Positions 43,451 through 51,771 of a stretch of 64,000 bases of DNA are shown piece after piece. The notes under the pieces are model-generated. The model was given only the letters and a program-made list of their open reading frames with translations. It had not been told where the DNA came from and made no database searches. The stretch's first letter is position 1; each line of letters begins with the position of its first letter. The stretch covers positions 1 to 64,000 of the forward strand of contig NZ_LT607410.1 in assembly GCF_900091515.1 (NCBI RefSeq). Direction: 5' to 3'. The translations under genes were made by a program, and so were the position numbers. This DNA is from Micromonospora purpureochromogenes (lineage in GTDB: Bacteria > Actinomycetota > Actinomycetes > Mycobacteriales > Micromonosporaceae).

Positions 43451-44365
43451 CTACTTCGGCCGGCCGGGCCATTTCTCCACAATTTCATCGCATCTTGGCT
43501 GCGGCTTCGGCTTCACTGTCAGCGGAAAAAAGTATGTATAGACAGGCCTTCCCAGCGCTTCACTTAGCTTGATGAAGGTGCCGCATGGGATGCGAGTCAC
43601 CACGTCAGCCGTCGGAACCGTCCGTACCGCTGCAGAGTCCTCATATAGCAGCGTCGTCAATTCATCTGTCTGGCCGATTATAAACGCTGTTTCCGGCCAC
43701 GCTTTACCCTTCAGTCCAATCACGTTGGCCGGCAACCACATGCCCTCCCACATGACGAGGAGTAGGCCAATAGCTAGAAGTGCGGCACGTCTACCGCCCG
43801 GCCCCTCGATCTGAAAGAGCAACCCCTTAAGGTCATTCCGAATTCTTTTTCTCCAAGCCTCCCGGTCCTCCTGGCCCTCTTGACCGGCCCCCCTCTCCCG
43901 GTTAGCGCGGATCCACCGCCGGCGGAGGGCATTTAGTTCAAGGAGAAAGAGAACGGCGATCGCAATCGCGTAGATTAGATCCAGCAATAGGAGCCCAACA
44001 AGCATCGTTCCATAAATCATGGTTAACGCTTGACTATCACCGAACCGCTCCCGCAACTGAGTCCCAGATCGGCTTAACGCCGTAAAGCCGGCGACAATCA
44101 GAATCATTGGCAAGACTGGCAAATACGTACCCAGCATCAGCGCCTGCACGTTTAGGCTTGCCGCGACTGATTTCAGAACGACCTCATCGCCATTTGAAAC
44201 CACATACACACGCACAGCTGCGACAACGGCTGGGATCAGCGTCAGGGCTAGCGCTAGCTGCGCAACCCTATGTTCGGACCACCATTGCGCCTCCCTTGAG
44301 GATGATTCGCCACGCGCCGCCACTCCTGCTGCTCCTCTTTCTCCCACGGAGGGCGATTGTTCCAT
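43451..44365 (-). CDS. Cargo multi-helix membrane protein, unknown function
   Basis: A 304-residue protein with about five to six membrane helices (VAQLALALTLIPAVVAAVRV; LMLGTYLPVLPMILIVAGFT; TMIYGTMLVGLLLLDLIYAI; AALLAIGLLLVMWEGMWLPA), a charged cytoplasmic loop rich in Arg/Glu around 165-210, and a C-terminal exported domain of about 85 residues with two cysteines (RIPCGTFIK; PQPRCDEIV). The start is taken as ATG 44365; a TTG at 44461 would extend it. A 26-bp inverted repeat lies just upstream. No family is recognised, and GC is lower than the host average. Confidence 0.62.
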   Translation of the reverse strand: MEQSPSVGERGAAGVAARGESSSREAQWWSEHRVAQLALALTLIPAVVAAVRVYVVSNGDEVVLKSVAASLNVQALMLGTYLPVLPMILIVAGFTALSRSGTQLRERFGDSQALTMIYGTMLVGLLLLDLIYAIAIAVLFLLELNALRRRWIRANRERGAGQEGQEDREAWRKRIRNDLKGLLFQIEGPGGRRAALLAIGLLLVMWEGMWLPANVIGLKGKAWPETAFIIGQTDELTTLLYEDSAAVRTVPTADVVTRIPCGTFIKLSEALGRPVYTYFFPLTVKPKPQPRCDEIVEKWPGRPK

Positions 44366-44438
44366 GGAATCGCAAGTGTGATGAGCGAGAAGAGCGCCGG
44401 AAGTTGGCGGATCTCCTCGTCGGGCAGTCTCCGACCGT

Positions 44439-44512
44439 CCAGCCTCCCCGGACGGGGACAAGGTGGAGCGCCCTACCGGACGAACGACCTTGTCCCCGTC
44501 CGGGGAGGCTGG
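44439..44512. repeat. 26-bp perfect inverted repeat with 22-nt loop
   Basis: The arms 44439-44464 and 44487-44512 are exact reverse complements, beginning CCAGCCTCCCCGGACGGGGA. It lies about 75 bp before the start codon of the membrane-protein gene. It may be a strong hairpin in the leader or a site for the element's own replication or excision. Confidence 0.75.
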
Positions 44513-45516
44513 TAGCCCTTGTGGTGCCCGACGAGGTGATCCGCACCCGGCTGATCTCTGAGGAGGGCCGGGGTTCGGGGCGGAGCCCCGAGGTCTTCCA
44601 GGACTTAGTCATCCCAAGCGTGGCCGGGTCGGCCCGGCCAATGCCGGCCGGAGGTCGCCAGCAGGCCGGGGCCGGGCCGGCGCGGCCCGCTTGCGGGCCG
44701 CCTTGATCCATAAGAGAACAATTCGGCAACCTTCGACCGGCACGCGACCCGGCACCAGCGACCTCGATCTCCGGCAGGTCGTTCAGCGTTTGCGCCCGGC
44801 CTGTGATCCCACGGCAACGCGCCGCCTCGAAACGACAGGAGGCCCCTGCTTGCCACCGGTCACGCCGCCCTGAACCCAGGGGAGAGTGATGTGCGAGGTG
44901 CTCAGTAAGCGGAGCGTAGCCCCTCTCGTGATCTCGTACGTAAGTTCTAGCTAGAGGGTCGCGCCGGCCCGCGGGCGCGTTCGTTTGAGAAATACGGACA
45001 GTCATGTCCACACTGTGGCGCGTCTCACACAAATATTCCGCGACACGGCCCACGGAATCCGTCGACCGTTGGCGGTCGAAACGCTCTGACCTGCGTTTAT
45101 GCGTTTCGGGCGTCTCATGGGTGATACGCGGGTCCTGAACGGGTGCAGTCTTATGCAGTCCGGGCTGCTCCGGTGTACTCAGTAATGCTCAGGTGCGAGC
45201 GCTGTGCGAGGAGTGGCCAGATAGACACAAGCGCGGCGTCCCGCTAGCGTTCTCCACCAGCGGGACACCGCGCCACATGAATGTAGTTACCCGACTCCGA
45301 GTTAAGGCCTCGGACGGGCTGACGCAGAAGGTGTTGCACCACCGGAATGCGTCAACGCACAACTTAGCGCTGTGCGCGACACGTCGCCAGTAGGGGACGG
45401 GTAGAACCTGCCCCATCAGGGCGGAGGGCTTCTATCCGTCGCCCTATAGGCGACTACGCAGCGTTACGTGTGACCGTCCGGTGACTTGGCTCGGGCCGAC
45501 CGAAAGGTTGCCCCCG
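44513..45516. other. Long non-coding stretch in the integrated element
   Basis: About 1 kb without a convincing gene. It contains several GC-rich hairpins (for example 44682-44701 with GCGGCCCGC arms), a GGACA-GTCA-TGTCC palindrome (44996-45009), and a GTCCCGCT/AGCGGGAC pair (45238-45266). AT-rich patches suggest promoters for the downstream small gene. In related elements such regions hold the origin or excision control, but nothing here proves it. Confidence 0.45.
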
Positions 45517-45792
45517 ATGGCATCGAACCACCCGGGCGACGCCGCCCGGATCACCAAGCTCGCGGCCCACCTGGGTTCGGCGAGCACGCAGGACGTCACC
45601 GCCCCCTTACAGTACGTCATTCCCACCGCTGTGCCGCGCGGCCGCCAGATTCCGTTGAGCACGGCAGGGTACTTGGTGGTTGCGGTTCTGGTCGGCGTCG
45701 CCGCCAATCAGTACCCCGACGTGGTGGCACCGGTAAGTCTGGCACTCGCCACGTTTCTCACGCTGGAGCGGCTGCACCGGTCGATCCACTGA
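45517..45792 (+). CDS. Small membrane protein of the element
   Basis: A 91-residue protein with a hydrophilic N-terminus (MASNHPGDAARITKLAAHLG), then two hydrophobic segments (about 51-63 and 68-80). ATG 45517 follows GAAAGG. A strong terminator 11 bp after its stop supports it as a transcribed unit. No family is recognised. Confidence 0.5.
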   Translation: MASNHPGDAARITKLAAHLGSASTQDVTAPLQYVIPTAVPRGRQIPLSTAGYLVVAVLVGVAANQYPDVVAPVSLALATFLTLERLHRSIH

Positions 45793-45802
45793 CAGCGCGC
45801 GC

Positions 45803-45833
45803 GCCCCCCGCACCACGTGCCAGTGCGGGGGGC
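45803..45833. terminator. Terminator between the small membrane gene and the DUF5753 remnant
   Basis: GCCCCCCGCAC at 45803-45813 pairs exactly with 45823-45833 over a 9-nt loop. Confidence 0.8.
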
Positions 45834-45967
45834 ACTGTCCCTCCATGGGGAGCCGATTCGATAGCCCCTTATCCGGGCTTGGCCCTGCACGGCGACCATG
45901 ACACGAGATACACGAAGATCGGGGTCGTCGTGAATCCTCGTAAGCGATCTCTGGTGCGAACGCCGTA

Positions 45968-46656
45968 CTAGTTCGGGAGGTCCTGGGCCGCGCGGACGAT
46001 GAGTCTGCGGGCCTCTTCATCGGTGACGGCTCCGCTCCAGAGTCGTTCGATGGCCTTGGCGTATGCGGCGGCTTCGTCGTCGCGGTGGGTGGTCTCGCCG
46101 ACGAAGGTTTCCACGATGGCGATGTCGTCGTACATCTGGAAGGAGTTCTGCGGGGTAGTGGCGAGCTGGACACCGAGGGGCAGGATGCCGAACCGGATGT
46201 TCGGTACGCCGACGACGGTTTGCAGGCGGTCGAGCTGGCCGCGCATGACCTCGGGCGGGCACAACAGCCACCGCAGCACGGGCTCGGCTAGCAGGAACTC
46301 GAACCGCTTGCTGGTGTCGTACAGCAGGTGTTGACGCTGCATCCGGGTGGCTACGGCGGCGTCCACGTCGGCTATGTCGAGGTTGTGCAGCTCGACCATC
46401 TCGGTGAGGATGCGCCGGGCGTAGTCGGCGGTCTGGAGTAGACCGGGCACGTAGACGGTCTTGAAGTGCCGAATGAGGCGCGACTCGGCGACGAGCTGGT
46501 TGTAGCTGTCCTGGACCGCGGCTTGACCCTGGCGCATCCGGCGACGCCAGTCGCGGTGCACGGCCTGGACCTCACCAAGCATCCGCAGCAAGTCCTGGGC
46601 GGCGTCGTCCGCACCGCAGGCACGCGCCCAGGCGTAGAGGTCGGCGGGTCCGGGCA
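45968..46656 (-). pseudogene. DUF5753 regulator lacking its helix-turn-helix
   Basis: The frame holds a full DUF5753 effector domain: YVPGLLQTADYARRILTEM, RMQRQHLLYDTSKRFEFLLA, FGILPLGVQLATTPQNSFQM, and DIAIVETFVGETTHRDDEAA. In family members (Scr1-like xenobiotic-response regulators, often paired with DUF397 proteins) an HTH of about 80 residues precedes ADLYAWARACGADDAAQDLL. Here homology starts at that point and abuts the integrase fragment on the opposite strand. The DNA-binding domain is lost. Confidence 0.8.
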
Positions 46657-46657
46657 T

Positions 46658-47155
46658 CTGCGGGTGTCGCGGCTGGATCTGCTGCGGCGTCGGATGACGG
46701 TGGCGGTGGCGTTCGCGGAGGTTGGCGGGGAGCTCGTCGAGGGGACGCCAAAGAATCACCAGCGCCGGTCGGTGCCTATTCCGCGGTTCCTCGTCGACGA
46801 GCTGGCCGTCCACGTCGCCGGGAAGCGTCGGGACGCGCTGGTGTTCACCGCCCCGAACGGCGGGCCACTGCGCAATACCAACTTCCGGTCGCGGGTCTTC
46901 GCGCCGGCTGCGGCATCGGTCGGGCTGGCGGGGCTGACTCCGCACGACCTGCGGCACACGGCGGCGAGCCTGGCCGTGGCGGCGGGGGCCAACGTCAAGG
47001 CGGTGCAGCGGATGCTCAGGCACGCCTCGGCGTCGATGACGCTGGACGTGTACGCGGGGCTGTTCGGTGACGACCTGGACGCGGTCGCCAACCGGCTGGA
47101 CGAGGCGGTCGCCGCACGGGACTATTCAAGGACTCGACCCCCAGCGGCGGCGTGA
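46658..47155 (+). pseudogene. C-terminal remnant of a tyrosine integrase (right)
   Basis: Codons from 46658 read LRVSRLDLLRRRMTVAVAFA and continue into the catalytic part: HDLRHTAASLAVAAGANVKA carries the H-x-L-R box and MLRHASASMTLDVYAGLF the nucleophilic tyrosine. The first half, including the N-terminal SAM-like domain and the first catalytic arginine, is absent. It ends directly before the tRNA-Thr terminator, which is standard for a tRNA-targeting element. The element cannot excise by itself with this copy. Confidence 0.85.
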
Positions 47156-47173
47156 TCGACCTCGGGAAACGGC

Positions 47174-47200
47174 GAAGCCCAGGTCGTTGACCTGGGCTTC
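47174..47200. terminator. Terminator between integrase remnant and tRNA-Thr
   Basis: GAAGCCCAGGTC at 47174-47185 pairs perfectly with 47189-47200 over a 3-nt loop. The same hairpin, with one change, is at 39534-39560 beside the left attachment site. Confidence 0.85.
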
Positions 47201-47207
47201 TGTACCG

Positions 47208-47249
47208 AGCCGCCTGACGGAATCGAACCGTCGACCTACGCATTACGAG
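47208..47249 (-). repeat. Right attachment site within tRNA-Thr
   Basis: The 42 bases of the tRNA 3' half that are identical to 39568-39609. Because the full tRNA stays intact, this is the tRNA-restoring junction. Confidence 0.88.
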
Positions 47250-47281
47250 TGCGTCGCTCTAGCCGACTGAGCTAAGGCGGC
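47208..47281 (-). tRNA. tRNA-Thr (anticodon CGT)
   Basis: The minus strand folds as a 74-nt tRNA: acceptor GCCGCCT/AGGCGGC pairs at all seven positions, anticodon stem ACGCA/TGCGT encloses CTCGTAA, and the T-stem is GACGG/CCGTC with loop TTCGAAT. Anticodon CGT reads threonine ACG codons. Its 3' half is the integration site of the element to the left. Confidence 0.96.
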
Positions 47282-47413
47282 AACGATCGTCAAGTGTACG
47301 GCACGGCCCGCCCACCGGCCGAGGGGGTTCCCCCACCCGGGAACCCGGACATCGGACGCGATCGGTCGTTCGTCGGACAGCGGTAGCGGCCCGTCGGCGC
47401 TACGCTCCCGCGG

Positions 47414-49153
47414 GTGAGCGACGATCACCCCACGTCCGGCTCCGACGTTCCCGCCGAGCACGCCCCCGGCGAGCGGGCGGCCCGCCGGCCGCTCAGCCTC
47501 GACCCCGTGGAGCTGGGCTTCACCCCGCGTAAGCCGGTGCCCTGGCTGGCGCCGTTCCTGCTGATCAGCACCGGCATCCGGACGCTGCTGGCGATGCTGT
47601 TCGGGGCGTACCTGGACAAGCGCGAGCTGCAGAACGCGCTGGATTCGAAGATCGGGCGGCAGGTCGGGCCGGACGGCGGGCTGTGGCTGGACTACGTGGC
47701 CGACCTGGGCGACGGCTTCAACGCCACCTACTCAGTGGCGTACCTGCTCGCGCAGCGGGAGCTGGAGGTGGACGGGCACCGGCTGCCGCGGGCGCAGACC
47801 CTGATGATGGGGGGCGACCAGGTCTACCCTTCGGCCGCGTACGAGGCGTACGAGGACCGGTGCAAGGGGCCGTACCAGGCCGCGCTGCCGGTGGCGCCGC
47901 CCGAGCGGCCGACCCTCTTCGCCGTGCCCGGCAACCACGACTGGTACGACGGCCTGACCGCCTTCCTGCGCCTGTTCGTCCGCTCCCGGGACCGGCACTT
48001 CGGCGGCTGGGGCACCGGGCAGTCCCGCTCGTACTTCGCCGTGGAGCTGCCGGCCGACTGGTGGCTGCTCGGCCTCGACGACCAGTCCGGGTCGTACCTG
48101 GACGACCCGCAGCTCGCCTACTTCGACGAGGTGGCCCGGCGGCTGGGCCCGCAGAGCAAGATCATCCTGGCGGTGCCGGCGCCGACCTGGGTCAAGTCCG
48201 TCGACCACCCCACCGCGTACGACTCGATCGACTACTTCATCCGGACGATCCTCGCCCCCACCGGCGCGCACGTGCGGGTGCTCATCTCCGGCGACCTGCA
48301 CCACTACGCCCGGTACGCCGGCCCGGAGCGGCAGCTGATCACCTGCGGGGGCGGCGGGGCGTACCTGTACCCGACGCACAAGCTCCCGGAGCGGATCGAG
48401 GTGCCGCCGAAGGACACCCTGTCCCGCCGGGCCAGCGCCACCCGCCCGTACGATCTGGTCGCCCGCTACCCGGACGCGGCCCGGTCCCGGCGGTACGGCT
48501 GGGGTATCTTCCCCCGGCTGCCGTTCCGGAACCCTGGTTTCACCACTTTGCTCGGGACCCTGCACACGCTGCTCATGCTGGCCATGGCCGGGGTGACGGC
48601 GAACCGGGCGGGCAGCACCGAGCAGCGGCTGTTCAGCGTCCCGCTGGTGATCATGTTGGGGGTGACGCTGCTCGGGGCGGCCCTCTTCGCCAAGCCACCG
48701 ACCGCGGGCGGGAAGCGGCACGTCCGGCACTGGATCCTCGGGGTGAGCCACGGGCTGGCGCAGGTGGGACTCGCCGCCGCCGGCACCTGGGCCTGGCTGG
48801 AGCTGCCCTTCTACGACTGGCCGTGGCCGCTGCCGGCGGCCGCCGCGGCCGTCGTCTACGGCCCGGTGATCGGTCTGGTGTCCAGCCAGGTGGTGGCGGC
48901 GTATCTGCTGGTGGCGGGGGCGTTCGGGGTGAACGTCAACGAACTCTTCGCCGGCCAGGGCATCGAGGACTCCAAGTCGTTCCTGCGGATGCGGATCGAC
49001 CCCGACGGCTCGCTGACCATCTACCCGATCGCGGTCGACCGGGTGTCCCGGGACTGGCAGTTGAACCCCGACCAGTCCCCCACCGCCTCCTGGCTCACCC
49101 CGAAGTCCACCCTCACCCCCCGCCTGGCCGAACCCCCGGTCACCCTCGACTGA
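47414..49153 (+). CDS. Metallophosphoesterase with C-terminal membrane domain
   Basis: A 579-residue protein. The calcineurin-like phosphoesterase domain (about 100-310) has MMGGDQVYPS, VPGNHDWYDG, and LISGDLHHYARY, which provide the metal ligands. A membrane helix near residue 50 and four to five C-terminal helices (about 375-500; FTTLLGTLHTLLMLAMAGVT and others) fix it in the membrane. GTG 47414 is the start. Substrate is unknown; homologues are conserved in actinobacteria. Confidence 0.85.
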   Translation: MSDDHPTSGSDVPAEHAPGERAARRPLSLDPVELGFTPRKPVPWLAPFLLISTGIRTLLAMLFGAYLDKRELQNALDSKIGRQVGPDGGLWLDYVADLGDGFNATYSVAYLLAQRELEVDGHRLPRAQTLMMGGDQVYPSAAYEAYEDRCKGPYQAALPVAPPERPTLFAVPGNHDWYDGLTAFLRLFVRSRDRHFGGWGTGQSRSYFAVELPADWWLLGLDDQSGSYLDDPQLAYFDEVARRLGPQSKIILAVPAPTWVKSVDHPTAYDSIDYFIRTILAPTGAHVRVLISGDLHHYARYAGPERQLITCGGGGAYLYPTHKLPERIEVPPKDTLSRRASATRPYDLVARYPDAARSRRYGWGIFPRLPFRNPGFTTLLGTLHTLLMLAMAGVTANRAGSTEQRLFSVPLVIMLGVTLLGAALFAKPPTAGGKRHVRHWILGVSHGLAQVGLAAAGTWAWLELPFYDWPWPLPAAAAAVVYGPVIGLVSSQVVAAYLLVAGAFGVNVNELFAGQGIEDSKSFLRMRIDPDGSLTIYPIAVDRVSRDWQLNPDQSPTASWLTPKSTLTPRLAEPPVTLD

Positions 49154-49157
49154 CGGC

Positions 49158-49217
49158 GTCGATCAAGAAGTTTGCGTCCAGATCCGGGCTCCAGCAGACG
49201 CAGACTTCTTGATCGAC
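49158..49217. terminator. Hairpin of the dispersed GATCA-type family
   Basis: A 21-bp stem (49158-49178 with 49197-49217, one G-T pair) has an 18-nt loop; the outer stem is GTCGATCAAGAAGT. It sits between convergent genes, like the related hairpin at 23319-23375. Confidence 0.8.
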
Positions 49218-49262
49218 GGGCGCAGGCCCGCCGGGCGCAGGCCGGGCGGGAGGGCCGGGGGG

Positions 49263-50102
49263 TCAGGCGGAGTAGTGCTGGTCGTGGGCCTGGCGGGGGG
49301 CGCAGACCGAGGCGCGGGAGCAGGAGCAGCGGGAGCCGTCGGCGTCCAGCCGTACCGTGACCGCGTCCCGGGGGACGCTGTGGCCGACCACCTTGCCGTC
49401 GCCCTCCGGCGTGGAAACCCTGGTGCCGACCGGCGGGGCGGACTCCTGGAAGCGTTGGTAGAGCGGGTGCTCGTACTTCAGGCAGCACATCAGCCGGCCG
49501 CAGGCGCCGGAGATCCGCAGCGGGTTGAGCGGCAGGTCCTGGTCCTTCGCCATCCGGATGGTCACCGGCTCGAAGTCGTTGAGGAAGGTGGCGCAGCACA
49601 GGTCGCGACCGCAGGAGCCGATGCCGCCCTGCACCCGCGCCGAGTCCCGGGCGGAGAGCTGGCGCAGCTCGACCCGGCAGCGCAGGGTCGCGCCCAGGTC
49701 GCGGACCAGGGAGCGGAAGTCCACCCGGTGCGGGGCGGTGAAGTAGACGGTGGTCCGCTCGCCGCCGACGTCGCCCTCGCCCAGGACGTGGTCCACGGCG
49801 ACGACCTTCATCGGCAACTCGTGCTCCCGGATCAGCCGCTTGGCGGCCACCTTCGCCTCGGCCTTGCGCCGGCGCAGCAGCTCGTCGCGGCGCAGGTCCT
49901 CCTCCTGAGCCAGCCCGGCCAGCTTCGGGAAGCCGTCGGTCTCCTCCGACACCCACTGCGCCGCCCAGACGCACTCGGCCACCTCGGGCCCGTCGTCGGT
50001 CGGGACCAGCACCCGGTCCCCGACCTGCGGCCGCAGCTCACCCGGGTCGAGATAGTAGAGGCGCCCGTACCGGTTGAAGCTGACCGCGCAGAGCATGCCC
50101 AT
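49263..50102 (-). CDS. PSP1/RicT-family protein
   Basis: A 279-residue protein of the PSP1 (RicT/YaaT-like) family. The core is MLCAVSFNRYGRLYYLDPG, TTVYFTAPHRVDFRSLVRDL, then GGIGSCGRDLCCATFL and GRLMCCLKYEH, which supply four or more cysteines for an iron-sulfur cluster in characterised homologues. ATG 50102 is chosen (ATG 50096 also possible). It lies near holB and tmk, the usual neighbourhood of this family. Confidence 0.9.
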   Translation of the reverse strand: MGMLCAVSFNRYGRLYYLDPGELRPQVGDRVLVPTDDGPEVAECVWAAQWVSEETDGFPKLAGLAQEEDLRRDELLRRRKAEAKVAAKRLIREHELPMKVVAVDHVLGEGDVGGERTTVYFTAPHRVDFRSLVRDLGATLRCRVELRQLSARDSARVQGGIGSCGRDLCCATFLNDFEPVTIRMAKDQDLPLNPLRISGACGRLMCCLKYEHPLYQRFQESAPPVGTRVSTPEGDGKVVGHSVPRDAVTVRLDADGSRCSCSRASVCAPRQAHDQHYSA

Positions 50103-50363
50103 GCGGTCCACCCTACGACGGACGACCGGCGGCGGCCCGGCCACCCGTCGCCAGGCGGTTACCCCGTGCAGTCATCCACGATCGTCGACTCGTTCCCTTG
50201 GGCCTCGCCCGGACGGCTGAATCGGGCTCCGGGGCGGGACAAACGTCCGGGTGGAGGCGTTGAGTGGAGGCAGACCTGCGGGGGGTGCAGGGAATGGCCA
50301 CGGCGCCGCCGCCGGGCCCCCGGTCCAGGCCGGGCGCCGCGCGCGGCGCCGTGGACCACCCGG
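50103..50363. other. Intergenic region upstream of the PSP1 gene
   Basis: No gene is supported. It holds the promoter of the PSP1 gene on the minus strand. Confidence 0.45.
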
Positions 50364-51029
50364 TCAGCGACCCACCCGGGTGGTGCTGTCGTAGCGGGCC
50401 GGGCCGCCGGCCGACGCCCGCCAGGTCGACTCGGCCAGGCTCGGCGACCACTGGCGCAGCAGCGTCTCCGCCCCGTCGTACGCCACCCCGAGCACCGCGA
50501 GCACCCTGGTGGCGATCTCCGCCGCCGCGCCGGTGCCGGTGGCGGAGTCGCCGCCCGGCGCGGTCGCGGCGAGGACGCGTACCGCCTCGGTGGAGCTGAG
50601 CACCTCGGCGAGGACCCGGGCCACCGCCAGCCGGCTGCCCTCCACCCAGTGGGCGAGCGCGTCGGCGTACCCGGCGGTCGACTCGATCCGCCCGACCAGG
50701 CTCTCCGGCCCCTCGTCGAGGTGGCGCAGCAGCGCCGCGCGGGCCTCGCCGTACGCGGCGGCGGCCGGGCCGGACCACAGGCCCGGATCGGTGAGGGCGG
50801 CGCACGCGTCGTCGTACCCCCGGACGAGCCGGCGCACGGCGTGCCCGGCGGTCGTCAGCGGCGCCGGGTGCAGGTCGAGGAAGGCGCGCAGCGCGTCGCC
50901 GGGCAGCACCTGCATCCGGCGCAGCAGCGGCCAGAGCCGGTGGCCCTCTCCAGCGCCGGCGGCGAGCAGGTGGTCGACCCGGCGCAGCAGCTCCAGGCCG
51001 GGCTCGGCGAGCCGGTCCAGGGCGTCCAT
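50364..51029 (-). CDS. Hypothetical helical protein of the YbaB/EspC operon
   Basis: A 221-residue, mostly helical protein (LDRLAEPGLELLRRVDHLLA, LLRRMQVLPGDALRAFLDLH). No membrane segments or known motifs are visible. ATG 51029 overlaps the stop of the upstream gene (TGATG), so it is translationally coupled and third in the operon. Function is unknown; it may be a partner of the EspC-like protein. Confidence 0.75.
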   Translation of the reverse strand: MDALDRLAEPGLELLRRVDHLLAAGAGEGHRLWPLLRRMQVLPGDALRAFLDLHPAPLTTAGHAVRRLVRGYDDACAALTDPGLWSGPAAAAYGEARAALLRHLDEGPESLVGRIESTAGYADALAHWVEGSRLAVARVLAEVLSSTEAVRVLAATAPGGDSATGTGAAAEIATRVLAVLGVAYDGAETLLRQWSPSLAESTWRASAGGPARYDSTTRVGR

Positions 51030-51334
51030 CAGCGCTCCCCGGTCAGCCGCCGGCCGGCGGTGTCGTCGGCGCCGGCGTAGCGGTCGGCGGCGCTGCGGAC
51101 GGCCGCGGCCGCGGCGGCGAGCCGGGCGGCGGCCGCCCCCGCCTCCCGGGCCCGGTCGCCGGTGGCGGCGGTCCACTGCCGGTGCAGCGCCCGGCCGACC
51201 TCGCCGGGGCGGCCCGGGGCGTCCGCGCCGAACGCCGGGTGGGCCGGGTCGGTGGCGGTCACCGTGCGGGCGAGCACCGCCAGCGTGTCGCTCGCCTCCT
51301 CCAGGCGGGCGGCGAGGGCGCGCAGCGCGTCCAT
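51029..51334 (-). CDS. EspC/T7SS-target-like small helical protein
   Basis: A 101-residue two-helix protein (MDALRALAARLEEASDTLAV ... AAAVRSAADRYAGADDTAGR). The C-terminal pattern A-D-R-Y-x3-D and the size fit EspC-type (ESX) type VII secretion substrates or their look-alikes. No WXG motif is present at the turn. It sits between YbaB and a helical protein, with 1-bp overlaps or gaps, so the three genes form one operon. Confidence 0.7.
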   Translation of the reverse strand: MDALRALAARLEEASDTLAVLARTVTATDPAHPAFGADAPGRPGEVGRALHRQWTAATGDRAREAGAAAARLAAAAAAVRSAADRYAGADDTAGRRLTGER

Positions 51335-51335
51335 C

Positions 51336-51662
51336 TCAGGCCCCCGCCAGCGGCCGGTACGCCGCGAAGGTCTCGTTGTGCAGCTTCTCCCGGGCCCACT
51401 GCGCGGCGTCCGCCGCGGCGGTGACGGCGGCCTGCACCGAGCCGGCGACGTCGCGCGGGTGGCGGGAGTGCAGCGGGCCGAGGAAGCGGACGTCGGTGAT
51501 CCGGCCACCGGCGGTCACCACCACCTCGACCAGCCCGTCCGGCGACCGGACGGTGACCTCGACGGTGTTGACCGCCTGGTCGAACTCGGCCTGGAGGGAC
51601 TCGATCCGGCGGTAGCGCCGCACCGCCTCCTCGATCCACGCCTCGTCGATCTCGCGCGGCAT
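51336..51662 (-). CDS. YbaB/EbfC-family DNA-binding protein
   Basis: A 108-residue YbaB-like nucleoid-associated protein (ESLQAEFDQAVNTVEVTVRS, DGLVEVVVTAGGRITDVRFL, DVAGSVQAAVTAAADAAQWA). The helical start and the beta-strand core are complete. It is first of three genes. In the usual arrangement YbaB is next to dnaX and recR; here it lies near holB and may be a paralogue with an ESX-type partner. Confidence 0.8.
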   Translation of the reverse strand: MPREIDEAWIEEAVRRYRRIESLQAEFDQAVNTVEVTVRSPDGLVEVVVTAGGRITDVRFLGPLHSRHPRDVAGSVQAAVTAAADAAQWAREKLHNETFAAYRPLAGA

Positions 51663-51771
51663 CGGTTCTCCCCCCGGCCGACCATCACCCTGCGTGCCCT
51701 CACCGTCACCAGGGCACACCGGACCGTACCGCACGCCCGTGACACCTGTCGATGCCTGTGGACAGCGGAAA

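Noticed and set aside
45193..45393. 66-codon frame in the element's non-coding stretch
   Set aside because: No ribosome site and no recognised features; composition matches the surrounding non-coding DNA.
44513..45480. CRISPR-like or repeat array in the non-coding stretch
   Set aside because: Only isolated hairpins are seen; there are no regularly spaced repeats with spacers.
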